From the NCBI GenBank assembly GCA_964551875.1, contig CAZKEV010000007.1, forward strand, positions 5,075-69,074: a DNA stretch of 64,000 nucleotides, given 5' to 3'. Positions 27,089-35,134 of this stretch are shown here, piece after piece (within the stretch, counting starts at the first letter, position 1; every line of letters starts with the position of its first letter). The notes under the pieces were generated by a model. The model worked only from the letters and a program-made list of their open reading frames with translations, ran no database searches and had not been told where the DNA came from. The stretch comes from JACTUA01 sp964551875 (GTDB taxonomy: Archaea; Halobacteriota; Methanomicrobia; Methanomicrobiales; JACTUA01). A program made the translations under genes and the position numbers.

Positions 27089-27162
27089 GGGCCCGTAGCA
27101 TAGCCAGGTGGTGCGCCCGGCTGATAACCGGGAGGTCATGCGTTCGACTCGCATCGGGCCCA
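27089..27162 (+). tRNA. tRNA-Ile(GAT)
   Basis: Acceptor GGGCCCG pairs with CGGGCCC, then A. Anticodon stem CCCGG/CCGGG with loop CTGATAA and anticodon GAT (27123-27125). T arm TGCG-TTCGACT-CGCA. No intron. The membrane-protein gene at 27193 starts 30 bases downstream and may be read from the same promoter. Confidence 0.93.
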
Positions 27163-27192
27163 TTCCAGAGAGTGAGGGCAGGATAGGTTTTC

Positions 27193-27645
27193 ATGGAAGG
27201 GCGTGAGGTTGGAGTTCTTGTCGCAGGCCTCATTGTTGCAGGCGCTCTCTACTTCGTCGATCCCTACCTCGCGGGGATAGCGGTCATCCTCGTTATCACC
27301 CTGGCCATCGCCTTCTTTATCATGGGAGAGACGCACAACCTCCCTGACCTGGCCTGCGTTCTCTCCGAGGATGCGAAAGGGATCGTGCTCGTGAACCAGG
27401 GGAATGACCTGGCAGTCCGGATCCACGTCACCCTCGTCCCGCTCGACAGGGAATTCGATCTCCCCGAACTTCCTGCCGACGGCAGGCACACCTTCTCCTT
27501 CCCGTCCATGATCGCCGAGGCAAAGGCCCTCGTCAGCTACGAGAACCGGGAGGGACGGAAGTTCTCCCGCACCTGCAAGCTCTCGGCGATGGGGAGGGAC
27601 GAGGATCTCCTAAAGCCCCCCTTTCCGATCTTCGGCTGGAAGTGA
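27193..27645 (+). CDS. Conserved small membrane protein of unknown function
   Basis: 150 residues. Two hydrophobic helices (about 7-25 and 28-45), then a cytoplasmic or external beta-rich domain (LACVLSEDAKGIVLVNQGN...LVPLDREFDLPELPADG). I do not recognise the family. The gene lies just after tRNA-Ile. Its last codons (PFPIFGW) and its stop codon are part of the 58-bp repeat that continues downstream, so the C-terminus may have been reshaped by the repeat. Confidence 0.7.
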   Translation: MEGREVGVLVAGLIVAGALYFVDPYLAGIAVILVITLAIAFFIMGETHNLPDLACVLSEDAKGIVLVNQGNDLAVRIHVTLVPLDREFDLPELPADGRHTFSFPSMIAEAKALVSYENREGRKFSRTCKLSAMGRDEDLLKPPFPIFGWK

Positions 27646-27763
27646 CGGGGCCGCGAGCTACCTGCTCGCGGATCCGTCTTTCCCACCATCAGGTGGGAAG
27701 TGACGGCCCCGCAGTCTCCCCGCCAGCGGACCCCTCTTTCCCGCCTTCGGCGGGAAATAACGG
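27620..27763. repeat. 58-bp tandem palindromic repeat between convergent genes
   Basis: Two full units (27642-27699 and 27700-27757) begin GTGACGG, contain a GC stem (CCGCGAG...CTCGCGG in the first) and end in a TTTCCC(A/G)CC...GG(T/C)GGGAA hairpin. A preceding half unit (CTTTCC...TTCGGCTGGAAGTGACGG, 27621-27647) lies inside the upstream gene. The hairpins may terminate both convergent transcripts. The repeat encodes the end of both flanking proteins. Confidence 0.7.
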
Positions 27764-28285
27764 TTCGCCGAAGACGAAGACGATCACCTTTCCCAGCGCC
27801 TCGACAAGATCCCTGTTTGCCTCCATGTAGTCCCTCATGGCACGGTAGAGCATGAACATGATCTCCAGGCCGTAGATATCAAGGACCTGATCGGGGGTGA
27901 GGGGGTTCAGGTACGAGTCCATGAAGATCGGGTCCGAACTGTACATGAGCTCAGAGAACTTCCCTTCCTCTGAGAGGACGCAGAACTGGTCGGCCACGGC
28001 CTTGCTCACGTCGTCCGGCCTGAACTTCGCGGGCTCGGTCTTCCCGAGGACGAGCATCTTCTTCTGGTAGTATTCTGCGTTGTAGGGTTCCCCTTTGCTG
28101 TCGAGCTTCGCCCTGTTCACCATGTTCATGCCGACACGGGCCACTATGGACGCCGACATTGTGGCCATCTTCTCCAGGAGCTTTGCCTTTCCCTCCAGGA
28201 TCTGTCTGGCCCTCTCCTCCTTCTTTGCTTCCAGTTCCTCGAGCTGCTCGAAGATCAGGTCAAAACCCTTCTCGATCTCGTCCAT
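27689..28285 (-). CDS. Conserved protein of unknown function, helical
   Basis: 198 residues from ATG 28285, chosen because GAGGAGG stands about six bases upstream and a TATA-like ATATATGAC lies some 50 bases upstream; an ATG at 28348 would start inside that promoter. The N-terminal half is a charged coiled coil (FDLIFEQLEELEAKKEERARQ), and the middle is acidic-helical with RAKLDSKGEPYNAEYYQKKM. No enzyme motif is seen. The last 20 or so residues (PAEGGKEGSAGG...PSLP) are translated from the 58-bp repeat and look like an acquired tail. Confidence 0.7.
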   Translation of the reverse strand: MDEIEKGFDLIFEQLEELEAKKEERARQILEGKAKLLEKMATMSASIVARVGMNMVNRAKLDSKGEPYNAEYYQKKMLVLGKTEPAKFRPDDVSKAVADQFCVLSEEGKFSELMYSSDPIFMDSYLNPLTPDQVLDIYGLEIMFMLYRAMRDYMEANRDLVEALGKVIVFVFGEPLFPAEGGKEGSAGGETAGPSLPT

Positions 28286-28483
28286 GGGACTCCTCCTCGC
28301 TGCAGCCGGCCCCTGAAAGGGGTCGCTCATGTCATATATGCGGGACATTGCTTAACGGGATCGGTGGGGTATCGCCCTGTTCAAACCACCCCCGCTTTCT
28401 GGTGATCTGCTGGAGATTTCATCACAGGAGACTCTGCAGGATGGAGAGCTCAGATCTCTCTGGTTTTCTTTCCTGGAGCCGGC

Positions 28484-29080
28484 TCACTCGGTCTGTACTC
28501 CCCCGAACCCGAACTGCCTGTTCGCCTTCGTCTTTCTCACGAAGTTGCGTAACCGCCTCTGGAACGCCTCGTCGCCGTGCCTCCTCCCGTCCTCGATGTA
28601 GGCGATCCGGATCCTTTTGTAGATCTCCGGGAATTGCTGGAAATTCGCCCAGACATGAGGGTCCTGTCTCAACGCTTCAAGGATGTCCGGGGCGATCACC
28701 AGCTCCTGCCCGCTCTCCAGGAGCCCGGGGTTCCCTATTACCGCGAGCCCCGCGGGGGTCATCTTCCCGAGCCTGATGAGCCTCCTCATCCGCTCGATAT
28801 TTGCCTGCGAGAAGACGCCCTTTCCCTTCCGCCTCGAGAAGCGCTGGGCGAAGGTTTCCCCGTCGATCCTCTTTGCAATGCTATCGATCCAGCCGAAGCA
28901 GAGGGCCTCCTCGACCGCGTCCGCGTAGGGGATGCGGGGCCTGCCCGTGTGCTTCTTCGGGTAGATGAGCCAGACATCGTCCCTCTTATCATGGTTCTCC
29001 CTGAGCCATGCCCGCCAGGCCTCCCTGTCCTGCACGTAAAGGGTGTCTCCCGTCGTCTTCTCCCCTCCCCTGCTGCTCAT
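28484..29080 (-). CDS. YdeI/OmpD-associated family protein
   Basis: 198 residues. Typical start: YVQDREAWRAWLRENHDKRDDVWLIYPKKHTG, then the strongly conserved PYADAVEEALCFGWIDSI and FAQRFSRRKGKGVFSQANIERM. The family (sometimes called bacteriocin-protection, YdeI/OmpD-associated) is widespread, with no established biochemical role. The C-terminal helical half (PDILEALRQDPHVWANFQQFP) matches too. It stands alone, divergent from nadX. Confidence 0.85.
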   Translation of the reverse strand: MSSRGGEKTTGDTLYVQDREAWRAWLRENHDKRDDVWLIYPKKHTGRPRIPYADAVEEALCFGWIDSIAKRIDGETFAQRFSRRKGKGVFSQANIERMRRLIRLGKMTPAGLAVIGNPGLLESGQELVIAPDILEALRQDPHVWANFQQFPEIYKRIRIAYIEDGRRHGDEAFQRRLRNFVRKTKANRQFGFGGVQTE

Positions 29081-29200
29081 GAGTGATCATAACGGTCATC
29101 TCATGGAAAAATCCTTGGGAGTGCCAGACATGCACGAGTCTCTACGTTGGTCCGAGGGGGAGCATAACGCTTAACCGCCAAAAGTGCCATCCTGTTAGTA

Positions 29201-29959
29201 ATGATCAGGGTCGGCCTCTTGGGGTGCGGGAATGTCGGGCGTATCATCGCAAAGGAGCATGTAGGGGTAGAGATAACCGCCCTCTATGACAGGATCCCTG
29301 AGAGGGCCGAGGAGGCCGCGAAACTCTGCGATGGAGAGGTCTACCGTGACTTCTCCTCCTTCGTGCAGGCGGACATCGATATCATCGTGGAGGCAGCCTC
29401 CGTTGCCGCGGTCAGGGACCATGCCGAGGAGATCCTCTCGAACGGGAAGGACCTGGTCATCCTCTCGGTGGGGGCCCTCGCGGACGGGGACTTCCGGGAA
29501 CGGATCGGCGCTCTTGCAAGGGCGAACGGGAGGAAAATTCGCATCCCGAGCGGGGCCATCCTCGGCCTCGACAACCTCAAGGTCGGCCAGATCACACCGT
29601 TCAGGAGACTCCTGCTCCGCACCACGAAGAGCCCGGAATCCTTGAACATCCGCGCCGAAAAGAGGATGATGATCTTCTCGGGAAAGGCCAATGACTGCAT
29701 CCGCGAGTTCCCGAAGAACATCAACGTGGCGGTAGCACTCGGCCTCGCAGCCGGGCGGGATGCAGACGTAGAGATCTGGATCGACCCTGACGTGGACCGG
29801 AACATCCACGAGATCATCGCGGAGGGGGCTTTTGGCGAGATCTTCATCCGTGTCTCCAATGTCCCGAGCACGGACAACCCGTCCACGAGCTACCTCGCCG
29901 CCCTCTCCATCCTCACCCTCCTCAAGAACCTCGACGAACCCCTCGTGGTGGGCACCTGA
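29201..29959 (+). CDS. nadX: L-aspartate dehydrogenase
   Basis: 252 residues. An N-terminal Rossmann fold, VGLLGCGNVGRIIA, is followed by the DUF108-type catalytic domain with RIPSGAILGLDNLKVG and FPKNINVAVALGLA. The enzyme oxidises L-aspartate to iminoaspartate with NAD(P)+, replacing L-aspartate oxidase (NadB) in archaea. Iminoaspartate then goes through NadA, not in this window, to quinolinate. nadC follows two bases after the stop, so the two are one transcription unit. Confidence 0.94.
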   Translation: MIRVGLLGCGNVGRIIAKEHVGVEITALYDRIPERAEEAAKLCDGEVYRDFSSFVQADIDIIVEAASVAAVRDHAEEILSNGKDLVILSVGALADGDFRERIGALARANGRKIRIPSGAILGLDNLKVGQITPFRRLLLRTTKSPESLNIRAEKRMMIFSGKANDCIREFPKNINVAVALGLAAGRDADVEIWIDPDVDRNIHEIIAEGAFGEIFIRVSNVPSTDNPSTSYLAALSILTLLKNLDEPLVVGT

Positions 29960-29960
29960 T

Positions 29961-30821
29961 ATGGTCCGGGAGGATTCCCTCTCTGTCCCCATCCAGGAAC
30001 TCCTCCGGTTCATCGAAGAGGATGCCCCGTCCGGGGATCTCACCTCCTCGGCCCTCGCCCCCCTCGGCCGCTGCCGTGCCGAGATCAGGGCAAAGGGTGC
30101 CGGGATGGTGGCCGGGATCGGGGAGGCCTCGGCCCTCTTTACCCACTTTGGCATCACCGTTACAAAGGCGCTCGAGGACGGGGACGCCTGCGAGGCCGGG
30201 TCCCTTGTCATGGCCCTTGAAGGGGACGCCGAACAGATCCTCCTCGTGGAACGGACAGCCTTAAACCTCCTTTCGCGGATGAGCGGGATCGCCACCAGTA
30301 CCCGGGCCATGGTAGAGGAGGCAGGGAAGATCAACCCCTCCCTCCGGATCGCAGCAACAAGGAAGACCTGCCCGGGGATGCGGGCGCTCGACAAGAGAGC
30401 CGTGACCCTGGGTGGCGGCGAAGCACACCGGCCCACCCTCTCCGACATGATCCTCATCAAGGACAACCACCTGAAGCTCGTCCCCCTCAAGGAAGCCGTG
30501 CGGAGGGCCCTCCAGAAGTCCCCGCCGGAGAGGATCGAGGTCGAGGTGACGAACCTTGAGGAGGCGATCACGGCTGCCGAGGCAGGTGCCGGGATCATCC
30601 TGTTCGATAACATGGATCCCGGTTCTATCAGGGAGGCGATACTTCGCCTGGAAGCGCGGGGGCTGAGGGGGCGGCTTCTCCTTGAGGCGTCGGGGGGAAT
30701 AGGATCAGGGAACCTGAAAGACTACGCCTCCCTTGACCTTGATCGGATCTCCGTGGGCGCCCTTACCCATTCCGTTCAGGGGCTGGACCTGAGCCTCGAG
30801 GTTGTCTCAGGGATCGCTTAA
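29961..30821 (+). CDS. nadC: Nicotinate-nucleotide pyrophosphorylase (quinolinate phosphoribosyltransferase)
   Basis: 286 residues. EEDAPSGDLTS opens the alpha/beta sandwich domain; LLVERTALNLLSRMSGIAT, AATRKTCPGMRALDKRAV and GGGEAHRPTLSDMILIKDNH line the phosphoribosyl pyrophosphate and quinolinate site. It joins quinolinate and PRPP to nicotinate mononucleotide. ATG 29961 is two bases after nadX. The stop overlaps the convergent gene at 30818 by four bases. Confidence 0.95.
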   Translation: MVREDSLSVPIQELLRFIEEDAPSGDLTSSALAPLGRCRAEIRAKGAGMVAGIGEASALFTHFGITVTKALEDGDACEAGSLVMALEGDAEQILLVERTALNLLSRMSGIATSTRAMVEEAGKINPSLRIAATRKTCPGMRALDKRAVTLGGGEAHRPTLSDMILIKDNHLKLVPLKEAVRRALQKSPPERIEVEVTNLEEAITAAEAGAGIILFDNMDPGSIREAILRLEARGLRGRLLLEASGGIGSGNLKDYASLDLDRISVGALTHSVQGLDLSLEVVSGIA

Positions 30822-31318
30822 CCCTGAGGGCCTTTCAGGGTTCTCCACCCCTGGACCGAGACATACGCGGAGAGGGCTGCGAGGAGGAGCATTCCCGGGC
30901 CGATGATCTGGTCAGTGGGCGTGGCGAGCCCTGCAAGGAAACCCATGGCGACAGCGATGATAGCTGCGGGACCTCCGATGACATAGGCCTTCCTCACCGA
31001 GAGGCCGAGGAGGAGAAGGAGAAGAAGGGCGAAGGTGGTGCGGATGTAGAGGTCAGGAATGATGGTCTCTATGAAGATCTTCAACCCCCAAAAGACGTTA
31101 TCCTGAGGGTAGAACTCAGCCTGTATAAAGAATCCGGCCTGGAGAAGGAGACCGATGGAATAACCAAAGAGGACAATGAGCTCCTCCTTCAAACGTGCAA
31201 CTCCCCGTTTCATGAAAGCGTCCTTGGCCAAATCTCCTATATCCAGCTCAGAGGTTTGCTCATAAAGCCTTTCGGTCCCTGGAGGTTCGCTTTTCCCCTC
31301 AGCGCGGGAATGTTTCAC
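30818..31318 (-). CDS. Membrane protein of unknown function
   Basis: 166 residues. A hydrophilic N-terminus (about 45) precedes four predicted helices (LIVLFGYSIGLLLQAGFFI; a second around YIRTTFALLLLLLLGL; then IGGPAAIIAVAMGFLAGLA and IIGPGMLLLAALSAYV). I do not recognise the family. It converges on nadC with a 4-base overlap of stop codons. Confidence 0.65.
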   Translation of the reverse strand: MKHSRAEGKSEPPGTERLYEQTSELDIGDLAKDAFMKRGVARLKEELIVLFGYSIGLLLQAGFFIQAEFYPQDNVFWGLKIFIETIIPDLYIRTTFALLLLLLLGLSVRKAYVIGGPAAIIAVAMGFLAGLATPTDQIIGPGMLLLAALSAYVSVQGWRTLKGPQG

Positions 31319-31384
31319 TGACCACCGGAAAACCGCAAACCATTAGAGGGATGAGACCCTACTGCACATATCCGAGGTTTGAAT

Positions 31385-31939
31385 ATGGCCGACCCCGAAT
31401 CGCCCGGAGGGCTTCCGGAAACGGCACAGCCAGAGGAGCCGGAGGAGGAGAAGCCCGATGAGATCCCCTTCCTGATCGATCTCCTGATGAACCCCGAGCT
31501 GAATGTCCGGTGGAGGGCAGCCGAGGCGCTGGGGGAGGCCCGGGATGCACGGGCGGTCGAACCCCTCATTGCCGCCCTGAAGGACCCCTTCCAGGATGTC
31601 AGCTGGATCGCGGCCGAGGCCCTCGGAAAAATCCGCGATACCCGGGCTGTTGAGCCCCTCATCGCAGCCCTCAGGGAAGGGGAGAAGTGGCTGCGCCAGG
31701 GGGCCGCATGGGCGCTCGGGAAGATCGGCGACCCCCGTGCCATCGGGCCCCTCATTGCTGCCCTGAAGGATACCAAGGCGGACGTACGCAAGAATGCGGC
31801 ATGGGCCCTCGGCCAGTTCACCGGGGACCAGGTCCTCGCCGCCCTCTCCGAAGCGGTGAAAGACCAAAATCCCGGGGTGCAGAGAGCGGCCCAGCAGGCT
31901 GTCGAGTCCGTGAGGAAGAAGGGCGCAGAGAAGGCCTGA
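31385..31939 (+). CDS. HEAT-repeat (PBS lyase-like) protein
   Basis: 184 residues. An acidic Pro/Glu-rich N-terminus (about 35) is followed by five helical repeats of about 31 residues with the consensus VRWRAAEALGEARDARAVEP and LIAALKD. The pattern is that of phycobilisome-lyase-like HEAT repeats, which in archaea serve as protein-protein interaction scaffolds. ATG 31385 is preferred over the TTG at 31379. Partner unknown. Confidence 0.85.
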   Translation: MADPESPGGLPETAQPEEPEEEKPDEIPFLIDLLMNPELNVRWRAAEALGEARDARAVEPLIAALKDPFQDVSWIAAEALGKIRDTRAVEPLIAALREGEKWLRQGAAWALGKIGDPRAIGPLIAALKDTKADVRKNAAWALGQFTGDQVLAALSEAVKDQNPGVQRAAQQAVESVRKKGAEKA

Positions 31940-32020
31940 AGAACCCCGCATCACCATCAGGCTCCCCTGTTATATTATACCAAAAAAAGAATAGGCTAAG
32001 TACACCCGGGTCTGGCTCTC

Positions 32021-32617
32021 ATGCTCTCTTTCTTCAATTCCGGTCTCTTCACCTGGATCATTCTCCCTGTCCTCATCTTCATCGCCCGAATCTGCGATGT
32101 CTCCCTCGGGACGATCCGTGTCATCTTCGTCTCCCGGGGCTACCGCCATCTCGCCCCCATCCTCGGGTTCTTCGAGATCTCCATCTGGCTCTTTGCCATC
32201 GGCCAGATCATGCGGGACATCAACGACATCTCCATCTACCTCGCCTATGCCGCCGGGTTTGCGGCGGGGACCTATGCGGGGATAACCCTTGAGGAGAAGC
32301 TCTCCCTGGGCACAGTCCTCGTCCGGGTCATCACGAAGCGGGACTCTGCCGACCTCATCGATGCGCTGAAGGGAGCTAGGTACGGGCTCACGACCCATGG
32401 AGCCGACGGGGCCCAGGGACCGGTGACCATCGTCTTCACCGTTGTCTCGCGCCAGGACCTTCCCCACGTGGTGGGGATCATCAAGCAGTTCAACCCCCAC
32501 GCCTTCTATTCGGTGGAAGATGTCCGGCATGCGAGCGAGGGGGTCTTTCCCGCCCGGGAGGGCGGTGTCCTCAGGAGCTACCTCGACCCCAGGCGGTTCT
32601 TCTCCAAGAAGAAGTGA
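32021..32617 (+). CDS. UPF0316 (DUF2179/DUF5698) membrane protein
   Basis: 198 residues. Three N-terminal helices hold the conserved RICDVSLGTIRVIFVSRGYR, LGFFEISIWLFAIGQI and AYAAGFAAGTYAGITLEEKL; the C-terminal DUF2179 domain follows (VLVRVITKRDSADLIDALK...). In bacteria such C-terminal domains are thought to bind ligands, including cyclic dinucleotides in some relatives. That is suggestive here only because this genome encodes the c-di-AMP cyclase DacZ (40784). Confidence 0.88.
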   Translation: MLSFFNSGLFTWIILPVLIFIARICDVSLGTIRVIFVSRGYRHLAPILGFFEISIWLFAIGQIMRDINDISIYLAYAAGFAAGTYAGITLEEKLSLGTVLVRVITKRDSADLIDALKGARYGLTTHGADGAQGPVTIVFTVVSRQDLPHVVGIIKQFNPHAFYSVEDVRHASEGVFPAREGGVLRSYLDPRRFFSKKK

Positions 32618-32638
32618 GCGGCACCACGGGGTTCCGGG

Positions 32639-33190
32639 TCAGAGTGAGTCCACCCCTTCCCTGAGCCGGAACTTCTTCCCGCACGCCGTGCAGAAGGCGA
32701 GTTTCTTCCGGTCGAGCTCCCCGAGGGTACGGGGCGGGAACATGACGCACTCCACATCGGGGCAGTGCTCGAGGCCGAAGAGGTGGCCGATCTCATGGGC
32801 CCCCTCCTTGGCGATACGCCCGGCGAGGTCGGAGTCCTCCCGTTCCCTCCCGTAGTAACCGTTGTCAAGGCGTGCCGTTGAGACGACAGCGGCACCCACC
32901 GACTCCCGGGCGAGGCCGAAGACGAAGTCCTGGCCCCGGATGGAGAGGTCGTGGGGCACAACAAGGAGGATCGGCTCCGTTTTACCCCGCTGCCTCTTGA
33001 AGAGCTGGATGCGCGAGAGGATCTTCTGGGCATCGTACTGGTCCCGCTCCCGGTTGTAGCCCGAGAGGAGGATGCAGCTCTCCACGACCTCGAGGGGAAT
33101 GCCGAGGATCGACCTGATCCTCTTCTCAACGGCCGTTTCGAGGCCCCCGGGCGCGTTCTGATCCCAAAAGATTTTGACGCGCATCATCAT
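32639..33190 (-). CDS. amzA: Archaemetzincin metalloprotease
   Basis: 183 residues. The signature HEIGHLFGLEHC (zinc ligands and catalytic Glu) is followed by C-x4-C-VMFPP and a second zinc site CTAC, exactly the archaemetzincin pattern HExxHxxGxxHCx4CxMx17CxxC. Family peptidases cleave short peptides; their natural substrates in archaea are not known. There are three tandem ATGs (33190, 33187, 33184), and the start is divergent from and within 11 bases of the next gene. Putative cytoplasmic enzyme, no signal peptide. Confidence 0.93.
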   Translation of the reverse strand: MMMRVKIFWDQNAPGGLETAVEKRIRSILGIPLEVVESCILLSGYNRERDQYDAQKILSRIQLFKRQRGKTEPILLVVPHDLSIRGQDFVFGLARESVGAAVVSTARLDNGYYGREREDSDLAGRIAKEGAHEIGHLFGLEHCPDVECVMFPPRTLGELDRKKLAFCTACGKKFRLREGVDSL

Positions 33191-33200
33191 AGCTGTGGTG

Positions 33201-33614
33201 ATGGGCCCGTATAAACGTATTGAGCGCCTCATCGGGGATTATATCGGGAGAAACTACCGCTGCGCCGTGGAGATTGGGGTCGGGGAGAACCTGGTGGCTG
33301 CACGGATCATCAGGGACGCCGGGGTCTCCATCCGCTGCACCGATATCAGGCCCGTGCCTTCAGAGAACGGGATACCCATCGCGAAGGACGACATCTTCTC
33401 CCCGAGAGAGACCCTCTACACAGGGGCTGATCTCCTGTACGCCATACGGCCGGGGGTCGAGATGGTGCCGCCCCTGATCGCCCTTGCAGAGAAGACAGGG
33501 GCGGATCTCCTCGTCTATCACCTCGGGAACGAAATCTATGGAACCGGAGGGGATCTCATCGACTGCGGGGTGATCCTCCACCGGTATTACTCCCGTGAGA
33601 AGCTCGGGAAATAA
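33201..33614 (+). CDS. UPF0146 family protein
   Basis: 137 residues, the usual family size. A Rossmann-like start, CAVEIGVGENLVAARIIRD, then IRCTDIRPVP and DDIFSPRETLYTGADLLYAIRP, conserved in methanogens. It resembles a small methyltransferase-like fold without a clear catalytic motif. ATG 33201 follows a GGTG ribosome site; an in-frame ATG at 33174 would overlap the amzA start region. Confidence 0.85.
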   Translation: MGPYKRIERLIGDYIGRNYRCAVEIGVGENLVAARIIRDAGVSIRCTDIRPVPSENGIPIAKDDIFSPRETLYTGADLLYAIRPGVEMVPPLIALAEKTGADLLVYHLGNEIYGTGGDLIDCGVILHRYYSREKLGK

Positions 33615-33619
33615 GATTT

Positions 33620-33718
33620 CCCTCTCCCTCGGGGATTTGATAATCCCCTTCGGGTTCAAAAAGTAACCTTTCTTCTCCCTCAGGGATTTGATAATCCCCT
33701 TCGGGGATTGAGATCCCC
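33620..33718. terminator. Array of three GGGGAT hairpins between convergent genes
   Basis: GGGGAT-TTGATA-ATCCCC (33631-33648) is followed by a near-copy (33683-33698) and a shorter one, GGGGAT-TGAG-ATCCCC (33703-33718), each followed by CTTCGGG- or CTACGGG-like sequence. They fill the gap between the UPF0146 stop and the rfcL stop, whose TAG lies at the edge. Probably bidirectional termination or processing signals. Confidence 0.55.
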
Positions 33719-35062
33719 CTACGGGCCCCCAAAGAGGGTGGACTGCCCGCCAGGCCCCTTCCTCACGGGGCTCTTCGGCTCGGGCTTCTTCTCCCTCTTC
33801 TCCGGTTTCTCCTTCTCCTCTCTCTCCTCTTTCTCCAGCCGTTCGACCACCTCCACCACCTCCTGGGCCTTCACTTTGTCATGGATGAGCATGGTGAGCT
33901 CCTCGGCGGAGAGGGAGAGGTCCCTCGCGTGGGCAACGGGGTCTGCCTCGAAGAGGAGGGAGAGGAGGGTGAGGTGGTCCTCGCGGAGGACCTCCTGGGG
34001 GATGTGGGCCCTCTCCCCGATCTTCCTCTCAAGGGATTCCCGCACCGCCCGCTGGCGCCGGTAGCCGGAGATCCTCCGCCACCGCGCCGGCGGCATGAGC
34101 CGGGCCCTGACCCCCCGGCCGCCAGCGGCGAGCGATGCCCCGAGAAGCATGAGTGCATTCGCGTACCGCCAGAGGGAGTAGTACTGCCGCCTGAGGGTGA
34201 GGCCCAGATATTCGTCGGCCCGTGAGACCCAGCGGTAAGCCAGTGCCATGGATCCGGGATCCTGGATATGGACGAGGTTTGCCTCGATCCACTGGAGCAC
34301 CGTATCCGGGGTTTCGTCCGCTGCCTGGGCACTAGAGAGGAGGGCAGCATCCTCCCTCCCCTTGAAGAGGGAGAGGATCAGCTCGAAGATGGAGACCCGG
34401 TCGTCCTTTGCCGTGGAGACAACATCACCCTCGGCCACCCGGTCCTTCCCGCTGGACGCCCCGTGGAGCATGTTGATGGAGGCCCGGAGATCACCCCCTC
34501 CGCGCTCGGCAATCCGGGCGAGGGCGGCGTCAGAACAGGCGAGCGCCTCTCCTGCGCAGAGGAACTTCAGCCTGGGGACGATGGACCTCGCCTGGATCGC
34601 CCTGAAGAGGACAGGTTCGCATTTTGCCCGGATCTCGGACGGGATCCCGTACAGGTCATTCGCGATGAGGATGATGGGCTGCCTTGAGATGCGGATCACC
34701 TCCAGGATCTCCCTCGCCCCGCCCCTGTCTGCAGTCCCGTGGAGGTTGTCTGCCTCATCGAAGACGATGAGCTTCCTTCCTGCCCCGGAGAGGCTTTCCG
34801 TGACGCTCGCAACCCCCGCCACCCGCCTGATGGTGTCCTTTGTCCGCTGGTCGCTCGCGTTCAGCTCGATGATCTCCCAGCCCATGTCAGAGGCGAGGGC
34901 ATGGGCAGACGAGGTCTTCCCTGTCCCGGACTTCCCGTAGAGGAGGAGGGGCTTCTTCTCCGGACTCCATGACCGGGCCCAGTCGTGCATGGCCTTCACG
35001 GCAGGCCCGTTCCCGACGAGATCGGAGAGCGTCCGGGGCCGGTACTTCTCTGCCCAGTCCAT
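33719..35062 (-). CDS. rfcL: Replication factor C large subunit
   Basis: 447 residues. AAA+ ATPase: Walker A GKSGTGKT near 44-51, Walker B LIVFDEADN near 97-105, sensor 1 around IILIANDLYG, and an N-terminal WAEKYRPRTLSDLVGN. A Lys/Glu-rich tail (about 405-435) ends QSTLFGGP, a PIP box (Q-x-x-L-F) for the sliding clamp PCNA. The clamp loader needs the small subunit, not in this window. It is divergent from the methanogenesis marker operon at 35135. Confidence 0.96.
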   Translation of the reverse strand: MDWAEKYRPRTLSDLVGNGPAVKAMHDWARSWSPEKKPLLLYGKSGTGKTSSAHALASDMGWEIIELNASDQRTKDTIRRVAGVASVTESLSGAGRKLIVFDEADNLHGTADRGGAREILEVIRISRQPIILIANDLYGIPSEIRAKCEPVLFRAIQARSIVPRLKFLCAGEALACSDAALARIAERGGGDLRASINMLHGASSGKDRVAEGDVVSTAKDDRVSIFELILSLFKGREDAALLSSAQAADETPDTVLQWIEANLVHIQDPGSMALAYRWVSRADEYLGLTLRRQYYSLWRYANALMLLGASLAAGGRGVRARLMPPARWRRISGYRRQRAVRESLERKIGERAHIPQEVLREDHLTLLSLLFEADPVAHARDLSLSAEELTMLIHDKVKAQEVVEVVERLEKEEREEKEKPEKREKKPEPKSPVRKGPGGQSTLFGGP

Positions 35063-35134
35063 ACCCGATCATCGGTCAGAAATGAAATAAATTATCTCTT
35101 ATGAAGACCGAGATACCATGGCAGGAACGGGCGG

